Below, piece after piece: positions 23,336 to 31,516 of a stretch of 64,000 nt of DNA. Position 1 is the first letter of the stretch, and each line of letters starts with the position of its first letter. Under the pieces are notes generated by a model. The model searched no databases. It saw only the letters and a list, made by a program, of their open reading frames with translations, and was not told the DNA's origin. Location of the stretch: contig NZ_BMUY01000017.1 of NCBI RefSeq assembly GCF_014650435.1, positions 1 to 64,000 of the forward strand, in the 5' to 3' direction. The stretch comes from Streptomyces tendae (lineage in GTDB: Bacteria > Actinomycetota > Actinomycetes > Streptomycetales > Streptomycetaceae). Position numbers and translations under genes: made by a program.

Positions 23336-24289
23336 TCAGCGCTCGTCTTTGCCGAAGTTTTCCCCGCGGCCGGCGGAGCCGGGTCCGATTCCCTTGGTGA
23401 TCTCGCCCATGTCCAGGGCGTCCTGCGGGCGTTCCAGGGCGGGGAGGTCGTCCAGGGCGCTCCAGGCGACCTGCCTCTTGCGCAGGTCGGTACGGATCCT
23501 GGCGGCCAGCTTTCTGGTGTCGCGTCGGTTCATCACGGCGCCCACGGCCGCGCCCACCATGAACGGCATCAGGTTCGGCAGGTCGCGCACCATCCGCTTC
23601 ATGATCTGCTGGCGCAGCTGGCGCTTCATGTGGCTGTTCATCGCCGAGCCGAGGGTCGACGGCTTGGACACGTCGACTCCGCGTTCGTCCGACCACGAGT
23701 TCAGGTACGCGGTGCTGCGCTGGGTGAGGCCGCCGGGCGGCCGTACTCCGTAGACCTCGTGGAGTTCGGCGATCATCTTGAGCTCGATCGCCGCGACGCC
23801 GGTGATCTCGGCGGCCAGTTCGGTGGGCATCGCCGGTGGTACGGGCAGCATCGCCGCCGCGCCGACGCCCGCTCCCACGGTCGCCGTGCCCTTGGCCGCG
23901 CCGGCCACCAGGCGGTCGGCGAGCTCTTCGGGGCCGAGGCCGGGGAACTGCCTGCGCAGCGTCGCCAGGTCCCGTACGGGCACGCGCGGGGCCAGGTCGA
24001 TGATCCGGTCGGCGAGGTGTCCCAGGGCTGCCCTGGCGCGGGCGCCGCCGTTGCGGACCCCCTGTCCCGCCTTCTCCCGGAACGCCGCTGCCCGGCGCCG
24101 GGCAGCGGGTGCCGGCGGCCGGGTGGTCGCCGGGAGGTCACTCCGGTCGGCCACTGGCTCGAGCGGGGCCTTCCCCGTATCGGTCGGGCCCCGCTCGTCG
24201 TCACGCGCGCTGTACGGACCGTAGGACGGCCCTTGGTCCGCTCCTCGTCGGGAGAAACGGCGCTTCCAGGGAGGGGTCGAGCCGGTCAC
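23336..24289 (-). CDS. Hypothetical protein, EcsC-like in part (317 aa)
   Basis: A conserved-looking Streptomyces protein without a firm family. A Pro/Arg-rich N-terminus of about 75 residues precedes helical sequence (LGHLADRIIDLAPRVPVRDL). Next is a Gly/Ala-rich membrane-active helix (GTATVGAGVGAAAMLPVPPA), the stretch ITGVAAIELKMIAELHEVYG, and a second hydrophobic helix (LPNLMPFMVGAAVGAVMNRR) followed by RKLAARIR. The last part resembles EcsC-family proteins (a glycine-rich helix before an N-R-R motif), so peripheral membrane attachment is plausible. It lies 13 bases downstream of the DUF4193 gene on the same strand and is probably co-transcribed with it. Confidence 0.65.
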   Translation of the reverse strand: MTGSTPPWKRRFSRRGADQGPSYGPYSARDDERGPTDTGKAPLEPVADRSDLPATTRPPAPAARRRAAAFREKAGQGVRNGGARARAALGHLADRIIDLAPRVPVRDLATLRRQFPGLGPEELADRLVAGAAKGTATVGAGVGAAAMLPVPPAMPTELAAEITGVAAIELKMIAELHEVYGVRPPGGLTQRSTAYLNSWSDERGVDVSKPSTLGSAMNSHMKRQLRQQIMKRMVRDLPNLMPFMVGAAVGAVMNRRDTRKLAARIRTDLRKRQVAWSALDDLPALERPQDALDMGEITKGIGPGSAGRGENFGKDER

Positions 24290-24302
24290 GGCCGACCCCG
24301 CC

Positions 24303-24599
24303 TCAGTCGCAGTCGCGGCAGATCGGCTGGCCGTTCTTCTCCCGGGCCAGCTGGCTGCGGTGGTGCACCAGGAAGCAGCTCATGCAGGTGAACTCGTCCT
24401 GCTGCTTCGGCAGTACACGGACGGCCAGTTCCTCGTTCGAGAGGTCGGCGCCGGGAAGCTCGAGGCCTTCCGCGGCCTCGAACTCGTCGACGTCGACGGC
24501 CGAGGCGGACTTGTCGTTCCGCCGGGCCTTCAGCTCTTCGAGGCTGTCCGAGTCGACGTCGTCGTCGGTCTTGCGTGGAGTGTCGTAATCGGTTGCCAT
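24303..24599 (-). CDS. DUF4193 family zinc-ribbon protein (98 aa)
   Basis: A short acidic protein: MATDYDTPRKTDDDVDSDSL at the start, then FTCMSCFLVHHRSQLA and a final ICRDCD. The paired CxxC motifs near residues 72-75 and 94-97 make a predicted zinc ribbon, the hallmark of DUF4193, which is nearly universal in Actinobacteria. A regulatory or RNA-polymerase-associated role is sometimes proposed for such ribbons; nothing in the sequence proves it. An AGGGGGAGAG-type ribosome site precedes the ATG on the minus strand. A 405-base intergenic region upstream presumably carries its promoter. Confidence 0.88.
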   Translation of the reverse strand: MATDYDTPRKTDDDVDSDSLEELKARRNDKSASAVDVDEFEAAEGLELPGADLSNEELAVRVLPKQQDEFTCMSCFLVHHRSQLAREKNGQPICRDCD

Positions 24600-25004
24600 G
24601 GTCGCTCTCCCCCTCTGGGTGTCTGCGGTGTCTTCAGCGCACGTAACGCGTGAGAGGCCGGACTTGTGCCCGACCTGAGGCGGAGATTTTGCCTCACATC
24701 AAGGTCTGTTACTCAATCGACACCCAACCGGACTCCTCACGAGTGATCGGCTTGGATGGCGATGGGGACCGTACACGGTCCGAATGCCGCACTTCAAAGG
24801 CGTCTCACCGTGTACTTCCCGTGATCAGGGCCCCTGAAAACCGGGATTTTCCCGGCTTTCCGACAGGGTGCATGATCACGGAGAGTAGAGAGCGGGAAAG
24901 CCTCCGCTGTGATCGATCACACACGCGACTCCGGGGCCAGTGGCCTGGAAATTCCGCTCAAAGCGAACATCCTCGGGTCTCGGTGAGATGTCGGGGTCAT
25001 GATC
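24600..25004. promoter_or_regulatory. Intergenic region with inverted repeats between DUF4193 and cutS
   Basis: No gene is supported. GTACACGGT at 24771-24779 faces ACCGTGTAC at 24807-24815, a perfect 9-bp inverted repeat with a 27-base spacer. CCGGG (24841-24845) and CCCGG (24851-24855) form a small hairpin. TGTGATCGATCACA near 24908-24921 is a 14-bp perfect palindrome, two bases shorter than a Crp site. The region contains the DUF4193 promoter and lies downstream of cutS. Confidence 0.5.
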
Positions 25005-26249
25005 TCAGACGGGCAGCGTCACCCGCATCACGAGCCCCCCGCCCTCGCGCGGCTGGGCGTAGATGTGCCCGCCGTGCGCCCGGGCCACGGACCGCGCGAT
25101 CGACAGCCCGAGGCCGACGCCCTTGTCGCTGCCCGTCCGCTCGGTGCGCAGCCGCCGGAACGGCTCGAAGAGGTTGTCCACCTCGTACGCCGGTACGACC
25201 GGGCCCGTGTTGGTGACCACCAGGACCGCCTGGCCGTTCTCGACGGCCGTGGCGACCTCCACCCAGCCCTGTTCGGCCACGTTGTAGCGCACGGCGTTCT
25301 GGACGAGGTTCAGGGCGATCCGCTCCAGCAGGACGCCGTTGCCCTGGACCACCGCGGCCTCGCGGGTGCCGCGGATCTCCACGCCCTTGCTCTCGGCCTC
25401 GGCGTGCACCTGATCGATGGCCTGGCCGGCCACCTCGGCGAGGTCCACCGGTTTGCGCTCGACGATCTGGTTGTCGCTGCGGGCCAGCAGCAGCAGGCCC
25501 TCGACCAGCTGCTCGCTGCGTTCGTTGGTCGCCAGCAGCGTCTTGCCGAGCTGCTGGAGCTCCACCGGCGCGTTCGGATCGGACAGGTGCACTTCCAGCA
25601 GGGTGCGGTTGATCGCCAGCGGCGTGCGCAGCTCGTGGGAGGCGTTGCCGACGAAGCGCTGTTGGGCGGTGAAGGCCCGCTGCAGCCGCTCCAGCATGTC
25701 GTCGAAGGTGTCGGCCAGCTCCTTCAGCTCGTCGTCCGGGCCGTCCAGCTCGATGCGGCGGGAGAGGTCGGAGCCGGCCACCGCGCGCGCGGTGCGGGTG
25801 ATCCGGCCCAGCGGCGACAGGACGCGTCCGGCCATGGCGTAGCCGAAGGCGAAGGCGATCACGGCGAGGCCGAGGAGCGCCAGCAGCGAACGGCTGAGCA
25901 GGTTGTCCAGCGCGACCTTGCGCTGGTGGTCCATGCAGTCGCTGATCGCCGCGTTGAAGTCGGACAGCGACAGGTTGCCGTTGTCGACCACGGGACAGGT
26001 GCTGCTGGAGACCTTGAGGCCGGTGAAGTCGACGATCTTGTACAGCGGTTCGTTGCCGGTGCGCACCGCCTGGGCGGCCAGGAGGTAGATGATCGACAGC
26101 AGCAGGATGCCGGCGATCAGGAACATGCCGCCGTACAGCAGCGTGAGCCGTATCCGGATGGTGGGGCGCAGCCACGGCAGGGGCGTGGCCGAGCGGGGAT
26201 CCCACGTGGGCTTGGGGGGCGCCCCGGGGGGCGCGGGTGTCGTCGCCAC
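25005..26249 (-). CDS. cutS: CutS sensor histidine kinase (414 aa)
   Basis: A two-span sensor. A Pro-rich cytosolic N-terminus leads to TM1 (about residues 33-60), an extracytoplasmic domain of about 50 residues with two cysteines (C85 in STCPVV, C105 in ISDCMD), TM2 (about 117-140), and HAMP. The kinase core has the phosphoacceptor His in NASHELRTPLAINRT near residue 205, N-box NLVQNAVRYN and G-box GVGLGLSIARSV. CutRS was described in Streptomyces as affecting antibiotic production and secretion stress. The cysteine pair could be read out as a disulfide state of the envelope. It follows cutR by six bases and is the second gene of the operon. Confidence 0.88.
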   Translation of the reverse strand: MATTPAPPGAPPKPTWDPRSATPLPWLRPTIRIRLTLLYGGMFLIAGILLLSIIYLLAAQAVRTGNEPLYKIVDFTGLKVSSSTCPVVDNGNLSLSDFNAAISDCMDHQRKVALDNLLSRSLLALLGLAVIAFAFGYAMAGRVLSPLGRITRTARAVAGSDLSRRIELDGPDDELKELADTFDDMLERLQRAFTAQQRFVGNASHELRTPLAINRTLLEVHLSDPNAPVELQQLGKTLLATNERSEQLVEGLLLLARSDNQIVERKPVDLAEVAGQAIDQVHAEAESKGVEIRGTREAAVVQGNGVLLERIALNLVQNAVRYNVAEQGWVEVATAVENGQAVLVVTNTGPVVPAYEVDNLFEPFRRLRTERTGSDKGVGLGLSIARSVARAHGGHIYAQPREGGGLVMRVTLPV

Positions 26250-26255
26250 AGCCGC

Positions 26256-26909
26256 TCAGATCCGGTAGCCGGAGCCGGGGACGGTGACGATGACGGGCGG
26301 CTCGCCCAGCTTGCGGCGCAGGGTCATGACGGTCACGCGCACGACGTTGGTGAACGGGTCGGTGTTCTCGTCCCAGGCCTTCTCCAGGAGCTGCTCCGCG
26401 GAGACCACGGCGCCCTCACTGCGCATGAGGACCTCCAGGACGGCGAACTCCTTGGGGGCGAGCTGCACCTCCTGGCCGTCGCGGAAGACCTCGCGGCGGT
26501 TCGGGTCGAGCTTGATCCCGGCGCGCTCGAGGACGGGCGGCAGGGGCACGCTGGTGCGCCGGCCCAGGGCGCGCACGCGGGCGATCAGCTCGCTGAACGC
26601 GAAGGGCTTGGGCAGGTAGTCGTCGGCGCCGATCTCCAGGCCCTCGACCCGGTCGCTGACGTCGCCGGAGGCCGTGAGCATGAGCACGCGCGTGGGCATG
26701 CCCAGCTCGACGATCTTGCGGCAGACGTCGTCGCCGTGCACGAGGGGGAGGTCGCGGTCGAGGACGACCACGTCGTAGTCGTTGACGCCGATGCGTTCCA
26801 GGGCGGCCGCACCGTCGTACACGACGTCGACGGCCATGGCCTCCCGGCGCAGTCCGGTGGCCACCGCATCGGCGAGCAGCTGCTCGTCCTCGACGACGAG
26901 TACGCGCAC
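26256..26909 (-). CDS. cutR: CutR response regulator (217 aa)
   Basis: An OmpR-class regulator: acidic pair in VLVVEDEQLLADAV, phosphoacceptor Asp in VVVLDRDLPLVHGDD (near residue 51), Lys in LPKPFAF, and a winged helix (LAPKEFAVLEVLMRSEGAVV, then TNVVRVTVMTLRRKLGE). The GTG at 26909 has AGGAAGG ten bases ahead and gives the standard MRVLVVEDEQ start; the very long upstream frame is spurious. It precedes cutS by six bases. Tandem 11-bp repeats about 100 bases upstream (27006-27027) have the form of an OmpR-family binding site and suggest autoregulation. Confidence 0.9.
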   Translation of the reverse strand: MRVLVVEDEQLLADAVATGLRREAMAVDVVYDGAAALERIGVNDYDVVVLDRDLPLVHGDDVCRKIVELGMPTRVLMLTASGDVSDRVEGLEIGADDYLPKPFAFSELIARVRALGRRTSVPLPPVLERAGIKLDPNRREVFRDGQEVQLAPKEFAVLEVLMRSEGAVVSAEQLLEKAWDENTDPFTNVVRVTVMTLRRKLGEPPVIVTVPGSGYRI

Positions 26910-27005
26910 GTCGCTTGTCCTTCCTGTGTCCACCCGCGTAGCGCTTCTCGGACGCACGAGGGCAGGGGGCTGGTGGGTGTGTTGCCTCCATCCTGCCCTT
27001 TTCGG

Positions 27006-27027
27006 CCATAAGTCGGCTGTAAGTCGG
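27006..27027 (-). promoter_or_regulatory. Tandem 11-bp direct repeat upstream of cutR
   Basis: On the minus strand CCGACTTACAG is followed immediately by CCGACTTATGG. Two half-sites at an 11-bp period are the usual binding mode of OmpR/PhoB-class dimers. The position, about 97-118 bases before the cutR GTG, fits autoregulation. The rest of the gap 26910-27336 shows no gene. Confidence 0.55.
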
Positions 27028-27336
27028 GTGAGGGGCCGGTGACGAAGATCGGCGCGGAAAGGCCGCCGGAGCGGGAATGCGAGATTTTCTCGCGCGGTTG
27101 AGGTTTCCGCGAAGGGGAGCTGGGGGAGGACGGCTTTACACCCCGCGATCACGCTCTGCCTGTACCGCGTTACCGCGCGGTACGCCGCGGTCCGCTTCCG
27201 CAGAGCGGGCGTGGGTGTCCGGCACGGTCGCCGCCCGGCAGGGCAGCGCTGGGCACTCCACCGGAGGCGTGATCGCCCCTTCCGATCGGCACACCCCCGT
27301 GCCAACGACCCACGACCCAGGACGAGGGGGCGCAGC

Positions 27337-27510
27337 ATGGACGCTTTCACCGCAGGACTTCTGCAGCGCATAAAGACGACCGAGTCCGACCTGTCCCGGG
27401 CCCGCGACGAGGGCGACGAGTTCCTTGTCGAGGTGGAGCTGGGCGAGCTCGACGATCTGCGCCGTCTCGCTGCCGAGCACGGTGTGGAGGTCAGCGCGAC
27501 CAACGCCTGA
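27337..27510 (+). CDS. Small conserved hypothetical protein (57 aa)
   Basis: An ATG after GAGGGGGCGCAGC opens a 57-codon frame: MDAFTAGLLQRIKTTESDLS, then RARDEGDEFLVEVELGELDD and LRRLAAEHGVEVS. It is strongly acidic and helical, probably a small two-helix cytosolic protein. A 14-bp terminator hairpin 15 bases after the stop, good codon bias and a good ribosome site support a real gene. It stands alone, opposite to cutRS. I know of no function. Confidence 0.75.
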   Translation: MDAFTAGLLQRIKTTESDLSRARDEGDEFLVEVELGELDDLRRLAAEHGVEVSATNA

Positions 27511-27524
27511 TCGGCCCGCGGAGA

Positions 27525-27560
27525 ACGAGGCCCCGGTGGGATCCAGCACCGGGGCCTCGT
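27525..27560 (+). terminator. Terminator hairpin after the 57-aa protein gene
   Basis: Arms 27525-27538 and 27547-27560 pair perfectly over 14 bases with an eight-base loop. Confidence 0.8.
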
Positions 27561-28141
27561 CATGCGCGGTGCCGTGCTGCGGTGCGTGGTGTGCCCCGGC
27601 GGCCACGGAGTACGGGCAGCACAGGTGGGGCGGTCGGGGCAGGCCGTGCGGCGCGGCCGGGCGGAAGGGCTGCCCGATCCGGCCCGGCGGGGGACACGCC
27701 TGAGCGGTCTCCGGGACCAGGTGAGCCGGGAGGGGGGCCGCCGAACCCCGCCCGGCAAGCGGGCAGCGGCGGGACGGAGAGGCGGTCCAGACCCACGTGC
27801 CTGACCGTGCGGCCGAGGGGCCGAGGGGCCCGACCGCAACGACCTCCGCCGGCCCGCTCGTCGGCCCACGACGCGATGTGACCGGACGCTGGATCGACGG
27901 CGGAACCGAGTGTGGTGTCGACGGCGGAACCGACCGCGGGAGCATGCCCGCGGCGGCCCGCTCGGGCGGGGCGGGCCGCCGCCCCGCACCACCCGGTGGG
28001 GCGGCGTGACGCGGCCCCGCATGCGTCGGCGCAGCCTCCCCGCTCGGCACCCGGCACGCCCGCGGGGCGCGCGGGCACGGCGCCGGGCGACGGCACTCCC
28101 CCGCGGGGACCGACGCCGCCCTCCGCACAACCGCCGGCGGC
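27561..28141. other. GC-rich intergenic region without a supported gene
   Basis: Open frames exist in several registers because stop codons are rare at this base composition. All encode Arg/Pro/Gly/Ala-rich low-complexity sequence with no ribosome site, no domain and no third-position pattern. I see no RNA gene or clear repeat here. Confidence 0.5.
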
Positions 28142-28960
28142 CTACGCTCCGAAGTCCGTCAGGAGCCGCTGGAGGGGATCGAAGACGGCCGGGGTGGCGG
28201 CGATGGTCAGGGCGCCGGAGGGGCGCTCACCGGGGCGTCCACCGGTCACCGCGCCCGCCTCACGGGCGATCAGGTCCCCCGCCGCGAGGTCCCAGGGGTG
28301 CAGTCCGCGCTCGTAGTAGCCGTCGAGGCGTCCCGCGGCCACGTCGCACAGGTCGATCGCGGCCGAGCCGCCGCGCCGGATGTCCCGCACCAGCGGGATC
28401 AGCCGTCGCGCGATCTCGGCCTGCTCCGCGCGGACGTCGGCGACGTAGTTGAAGCCGGTGGAGACCAGCGCCTGGTCCAGCGGTGCGGCGGACCGGCAGG
28501 CGAGCCTTCGTTCGCCCTCCCAGGCGCCGGTCGCCCAGGCGCCGCCGCCCAGGACCGCGTGGTAGGACTCGCCCCGCATCGGGGCCACGACCGCGCCGGC
28601 CACCCGCTCGCCGTCCTGCTCGGCGCAGATGGAGACCGCCCAGGTGGGCAGTCCGTACAGGTAGTTCACCGTGCCGTCCAGCGGGTCGATGACCCAGCGG
28701 ATGCCACTGGTGCCCTCCGTGGCGGCACCCTCCTCGCCGAGGAAGCCGTCGTCGGGGCGGCGCTCGGCGATCAGCCCGGTGATCAGCTTCTCCGCGGCGA
28801 TGTCCATCTCGGTGACCACGTCGATCGGGCTGGACTTGGTGGCGGCGACCGCCAGGTCGGCCGGGCGGCCGTCCCGCAGCAGCTCGCCCGCGCGACGGGC
28901 GGCCTCCTGGGCGATCTTCAGCAGGTCGGCGTGGAGCGGGTCGGGCGTCACGTCGGTCAC
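28142..28960 (-). CDS. Inositol monophosphatase family protein (272 aa)
   Basis: A Mg2+-dependent phosphatase of the IMPase/SuhB fold. The metal-site motifs are complete: the Glu pair in DDGFLGEEGA, VIDPLDGTVNYLYGLP (DPLDGT), and HPWDLAAGDLIAREAGA near the C-terminus. Family members dephosphorylate inositol-1-phosphate, fructose-1,6-bisphosphate, histidinol phosphate or related compounds, and the exact substrate cannot be assigned. I chose the GTG at 28960 (VTDVTPD) because GAGGA precedes it; another GTG lies three codons on. It begins eight bases after hemH and is therefore the second gene of that operon. Confidence 0.85.
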   Translation of the reverse strand: MTDVTPDPLHADLLKIAQEAARRAGELLRDGRPADLAVAATKSSPIDVVTEMDIAAEKLITGLIAERRPDDGFLGEEGAATEGTSGIRWVIDPLDGTVNYLYGLPTWAVSICAEQDGERVAGAVVAPMRGESYHAVLGGGAWATGAWEGERRLACRSAAPLDQALVSTGFNYVADVRAEQAEIARRLIPLVRDIRRGGSAAIDLCDVAAGRLDGYYERGLHPWDLAAGDLIAREAGAVTGGRPGERPSGALTIAATPAVFDPLQRLLTDFGA

Positions 28961-28968
28961 GGGGGTCC

Positions 28969-30096
28969 TCACGCGTAGGGGCTGTCGGCGCCCGCGGCGG
29001 CGGGCCGGGGGGCACGGGCCGGGCAGCAGCCGACCGGGCACAGGTTGTGGCTCGCGCCGAGCGCGCCGAGGGCGCAGGGCGCGACCTCCTGCCCGCGCTC
29101 GTCGCCCGCCCGCTCCAGGACCAGGTCGCGGACGGCCGCGGCGAAGCGCGGGTCGGCGCCCACGGTGGCCGAGCGGCGCACCGGCAGCCCAAGCTCCTCC
29201 GCCTTGGCGGTGGCCTCCGTGTCGAGGTCGTACAGGACCTCCATGTGGTCGGAGACGAAGCCGATGGGGGCCATCACGACCGCGGGCACACCGGCCGCCT
29301 GCCGTTCCTCCAGGTGGTCGCAGATGTCGGGCTCGAGCCACGGGATGTGCGGGGCTCCGGAACGCGACTGGTAGACGAGCTGCCAGGGGTGGTCGACGCC
29401 GGTGCGCTCGCGGACGGCGTCGGCGATCACCTGGGCCACGTCCAGGTGCTGGCGCACGTACGCCCCGCCGTCGCCGTGCTCCTCGACCGGGCCGGACGTG
29501 TCGGCTGCGGAGGTGGGGATCGAGTGGGTGCAGAACGCGATGTGCGCGCCGTCCCTGACCTCCTCGGGCAGCTCCGCCAGGGACCGGACGACCCCGTCGA
29601 CCATCGGCTCGACGAAGCCGGGGTGGTTGAAGTAGTGCCGGAGCTTGTCGATCTTCGGCAGCTCCAGCCCCTCGGACTCCAGGGCGGCGAGGGCGTCCGC
29701 CAGGTTCTCGCGGTACTGGCGACAGCCCGAGTAGGAGGCGTAGGCGCTGGTCGCGAGGACCAGGATGCGGCGGCGGCCGTCGCCGACCATCTCGCGCAGG
29801 GTGTCCGTCAGGTACGGCGCCCAGTTGCGGTTGCCCCAGTAGACCGGCAGGTCCAGGCCGTGCTCGGCGAAGTCCTTGCGCAGGGCGTCCAGCAGGGCGC
29901 GGTTCTGGTCGTTGATGGGGCTGACGCCGCCGAAGAGGAAGTAGTGCTGTCCGACTTCCTTGAGGCGTTCCTTGGGGATGCCGCGCCCCCGGGTCACGTT
30001 CTCCAGGAACGGGACCACGTCGTCCGGGCCCTCCGGGCCGCCGAACGAGAGCAGGAGCAGGGCGTCGTAAGGGCTGGCATCGAGCACGTCTGGCAT
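28969..30096 (-). CDS. hemH: Ferrochelatase (coproporphyrin III type expected; 375 aa)
   Basis: It inserts Fe2+ into a porphyrin in the last steps of haem synthesis. In Actinobacteria the enzyme usually acts on coproporphyrin III (CpfC) rather than protoporphyrin. Recognisable parts are LLLLSFGGPEGPDDVVPFL, the metal-binding His in AFCTHSIPTSA, YQSRSGAPHIPWLEPDI and VVMAPIGFVSDHMEVLYDLD. A C-terminal cysteine set (APCALGALG, then LCPVGCC) matches the [2Fe-2S] cluster ligands of actinobacterial ferrochelatases. It is first in a two-gene minus-strand operon with the inositol-phosphatase-family gene and diverges from the MFS transporter. Confidence 0.93.
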   Translation of the reverse strand: MPDVLDASPYDALLLLSFGGPEGPDDVVPFLENVTRGRGIPKERLKEVGQHYFLFGGVSPINDQNRALLDALRKDFAEHGLDLPVYWGNRNWAPYLTDTLREMVGDGRRRILVLATSAYASYSGCRQYRENLADALAALESEGLELPKIDKLRHYFNHPGFVEPMVDGVVRSLAELPEEVRDGAHIAFCTHSIPTSAADTSGPVEEHGDGGAYVRQHLDVAQVIADAVRERTGVDHPWQLVYQSRSGAPHIPWLEPDICDHLEERQAAGVPAVVMAPIGFVSDHMEVLYDLDTEATAKAEELGLPVRRSATVGADPRFAAAVRDLVLERAGDERGQEVAPCALGALGASHNLCPVGCCPARAPRPAAAGADSPYA

Positions 30097-30232
30097 GCCC
30101 CGATCCTGCCACCCGGCACTGACAGCGGGGAAACGGTGGGGTACCGACCGTGCGTTTCACCAGGTCCGAGGGGGTGTTTCCGAACGAAGGGGCGAGTAAG
30201 CTGTATCGACTGCGTTCGCACCTTACTGACTC

Positions 30233-31516
30233 GTGACCGAGCCGCTTCCGGAGACCTCGTTGGCCAGTCCCTACCGCGCCCTGTTCGCCCTCCCCGGCAC
30301 CAAGGGCTTCTCCGCCGCGGGTTTCCTCGGCCGGATGCCGCTGTCGATGATGGGCATCGGCGTGGTGACGATGATCTCCCAGCTCACCGGGCGGTACGGA
30401 CTGGCCGGTGCCCTGTCGGCCACCATCGCGCTCGCCGCCGCCGTGGCCGGACCCCAGGTCTCCCGCCTGGTCGACCGGTACGGGCAGCGCCGGGTGCTGC
30501 GCCCGGCGACGCTGGTGTCGCTGACCGCGGCGGCGGTCCTGCTGCCCGCCGCGCACTACGGGTGGCCGGACTGGGTGCTGTTCGCGGCCTGCGTCGGCAT
30601 CGGCTGCGTGCCGAGTCTCGGGGCGATGGTCCGGGCCCGCTGGGCGGCCCTTTACCGGGGCACGCCGCAACTGCACACCGCGTACTCCTTCGAGTCCGTG
30701 GTGGACGAGGTCTGCTTCATCTTCGGCCCGATCATCTCCATCGGCCTGTCGACGGCCTGGTTCCCGGAGGCCGGCCCGCTGCTCGCGGCCTGCTTCCTGG
30801 CGACCGGTGTCTTCTGGCTGACCTCGCAGCGCGCCACCGAGCCCGAGCCGCACCCGCGCGAGCACAAGGGCGGCGGCACGGCGCTGCGCTCCCGGGGGCT
30901 GCAGGTCCTGGTGGGCACCTTCGCGGCCACGGGGACGATCTTCGGGGCCATCGACGTCGTCACCGTGGCGTTCGCCGAGGAGGAGGGACACAAGGCCGCC
31001 GCCAGCCTCGTCCTCGCCCTCTACGCGGCGGGCTCGTGCACGGCGGCCATGATCTTCGGGCTGCTGCGCTTCGCCGGGCCGCCGGAACGCCGCTGGCTCC
31101 TGGGCGTGTGTGCGATGGCCGTGAGTATGATCCCCCTCCTACTGGTCGGAAACTTGCCGTTTCTGGCCGCGGCGCTGTTCGTTGCGGGTCTGTCCATCGC
31201 TCCCACGATGATCACGACGATGTCCCTCATCGAAGAGCACGTGCCACGCACGCAGCTCACCGAGGGCATGACCTGGGTGAGCACCGGACTCGCGGTCGGG
31301 GTCGCGCTCGGCTCCTCCGCGGGCGGCTGGGTGATCGACGCCTCCGGGGCGCGCGCGGGGTACGGGGTTCCGGCGGTGGCCGGGGCCGTCGCGGTCGCGG
31401 TCGGTTTCCTCGGGTACCGCCGGCTCAAGCGGCCGGAACCGCGTCGGGGAGGGACCGTTGAGCAGCACACGCACGGCGAACGGCAGGACGAGCGGCCGGA
31501 ACGGCACATGGCGTAA
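30233..31516 (+). CDS. MFS transporter (427 aa)
   Basis: A twelve-span major facilitator protein. Spans begin near residue 35 (MMGIGVVTMISQLTGRYGLA), with the loop-2-like motif RLVDRYGQRRVLRPA, VGIGCVPSLGAMVRARWAAL, a central cytosolic loop with TEPEPHPREHKG, and a second six-span bundle ending in VAVAVGFLGYRRLKRP. The family covers sugar and drug exporters; the substrate is unknown. A GTG start (30233) is used. The 3' end overlaps the FAD-oxidase start by 59 bases, so the two genes are transcribed together and perhaps functionally linked. Confidence 0.85.
   Translation: MTEPLPETSLASPYRALFALPGTKGFSAAGFLGRMPLSMMGIGVVTMISQLTGRYGLAGALSATIALAAAVAGPQVSRLVDRYGQRRVLRPATLVSLTAAAVLLPAAHYGWPDWVLFAACVGIGCVPSLGAMVRARWAALYRGTPQLHTAYSFESVVDEVCFIFGPIISIGLSTAWFPEAGPLLAACFLATGVFWLTSQRATEPEPHPREHKGGGTALRSRGLQVLVGTFAATGTIFGAIDVVTVAFAEEEGHKAAASLVLALYAAGSCTAAMIFGLLRFAGPPERRWLLGVCAMAVSMIPLLLVGNLPFLAAALFVAGLSIAPTMITTMSLIEEHVPRTQLTEGMTWVSTGLAVGVALGSSAGGWVIDASGARAGYGVPAVAGAVAVAVGFLGYRRLKRPEPRRGGTVEQHTHGERQDERPERHMA

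Noticed and set aside
24908..24921. Crp site TGTGATCGATCACA
   Set aside because: The half-sites are only four bases apart where Crp needs six. Listed only as a palindrome.
27560..28128. Frames on both strands in the GC-rich gap
   Set aside because: Low-complexity Arg/Pro/Gly translation, no ribosome sites, no conserved domain. Their length is explained by base composition.
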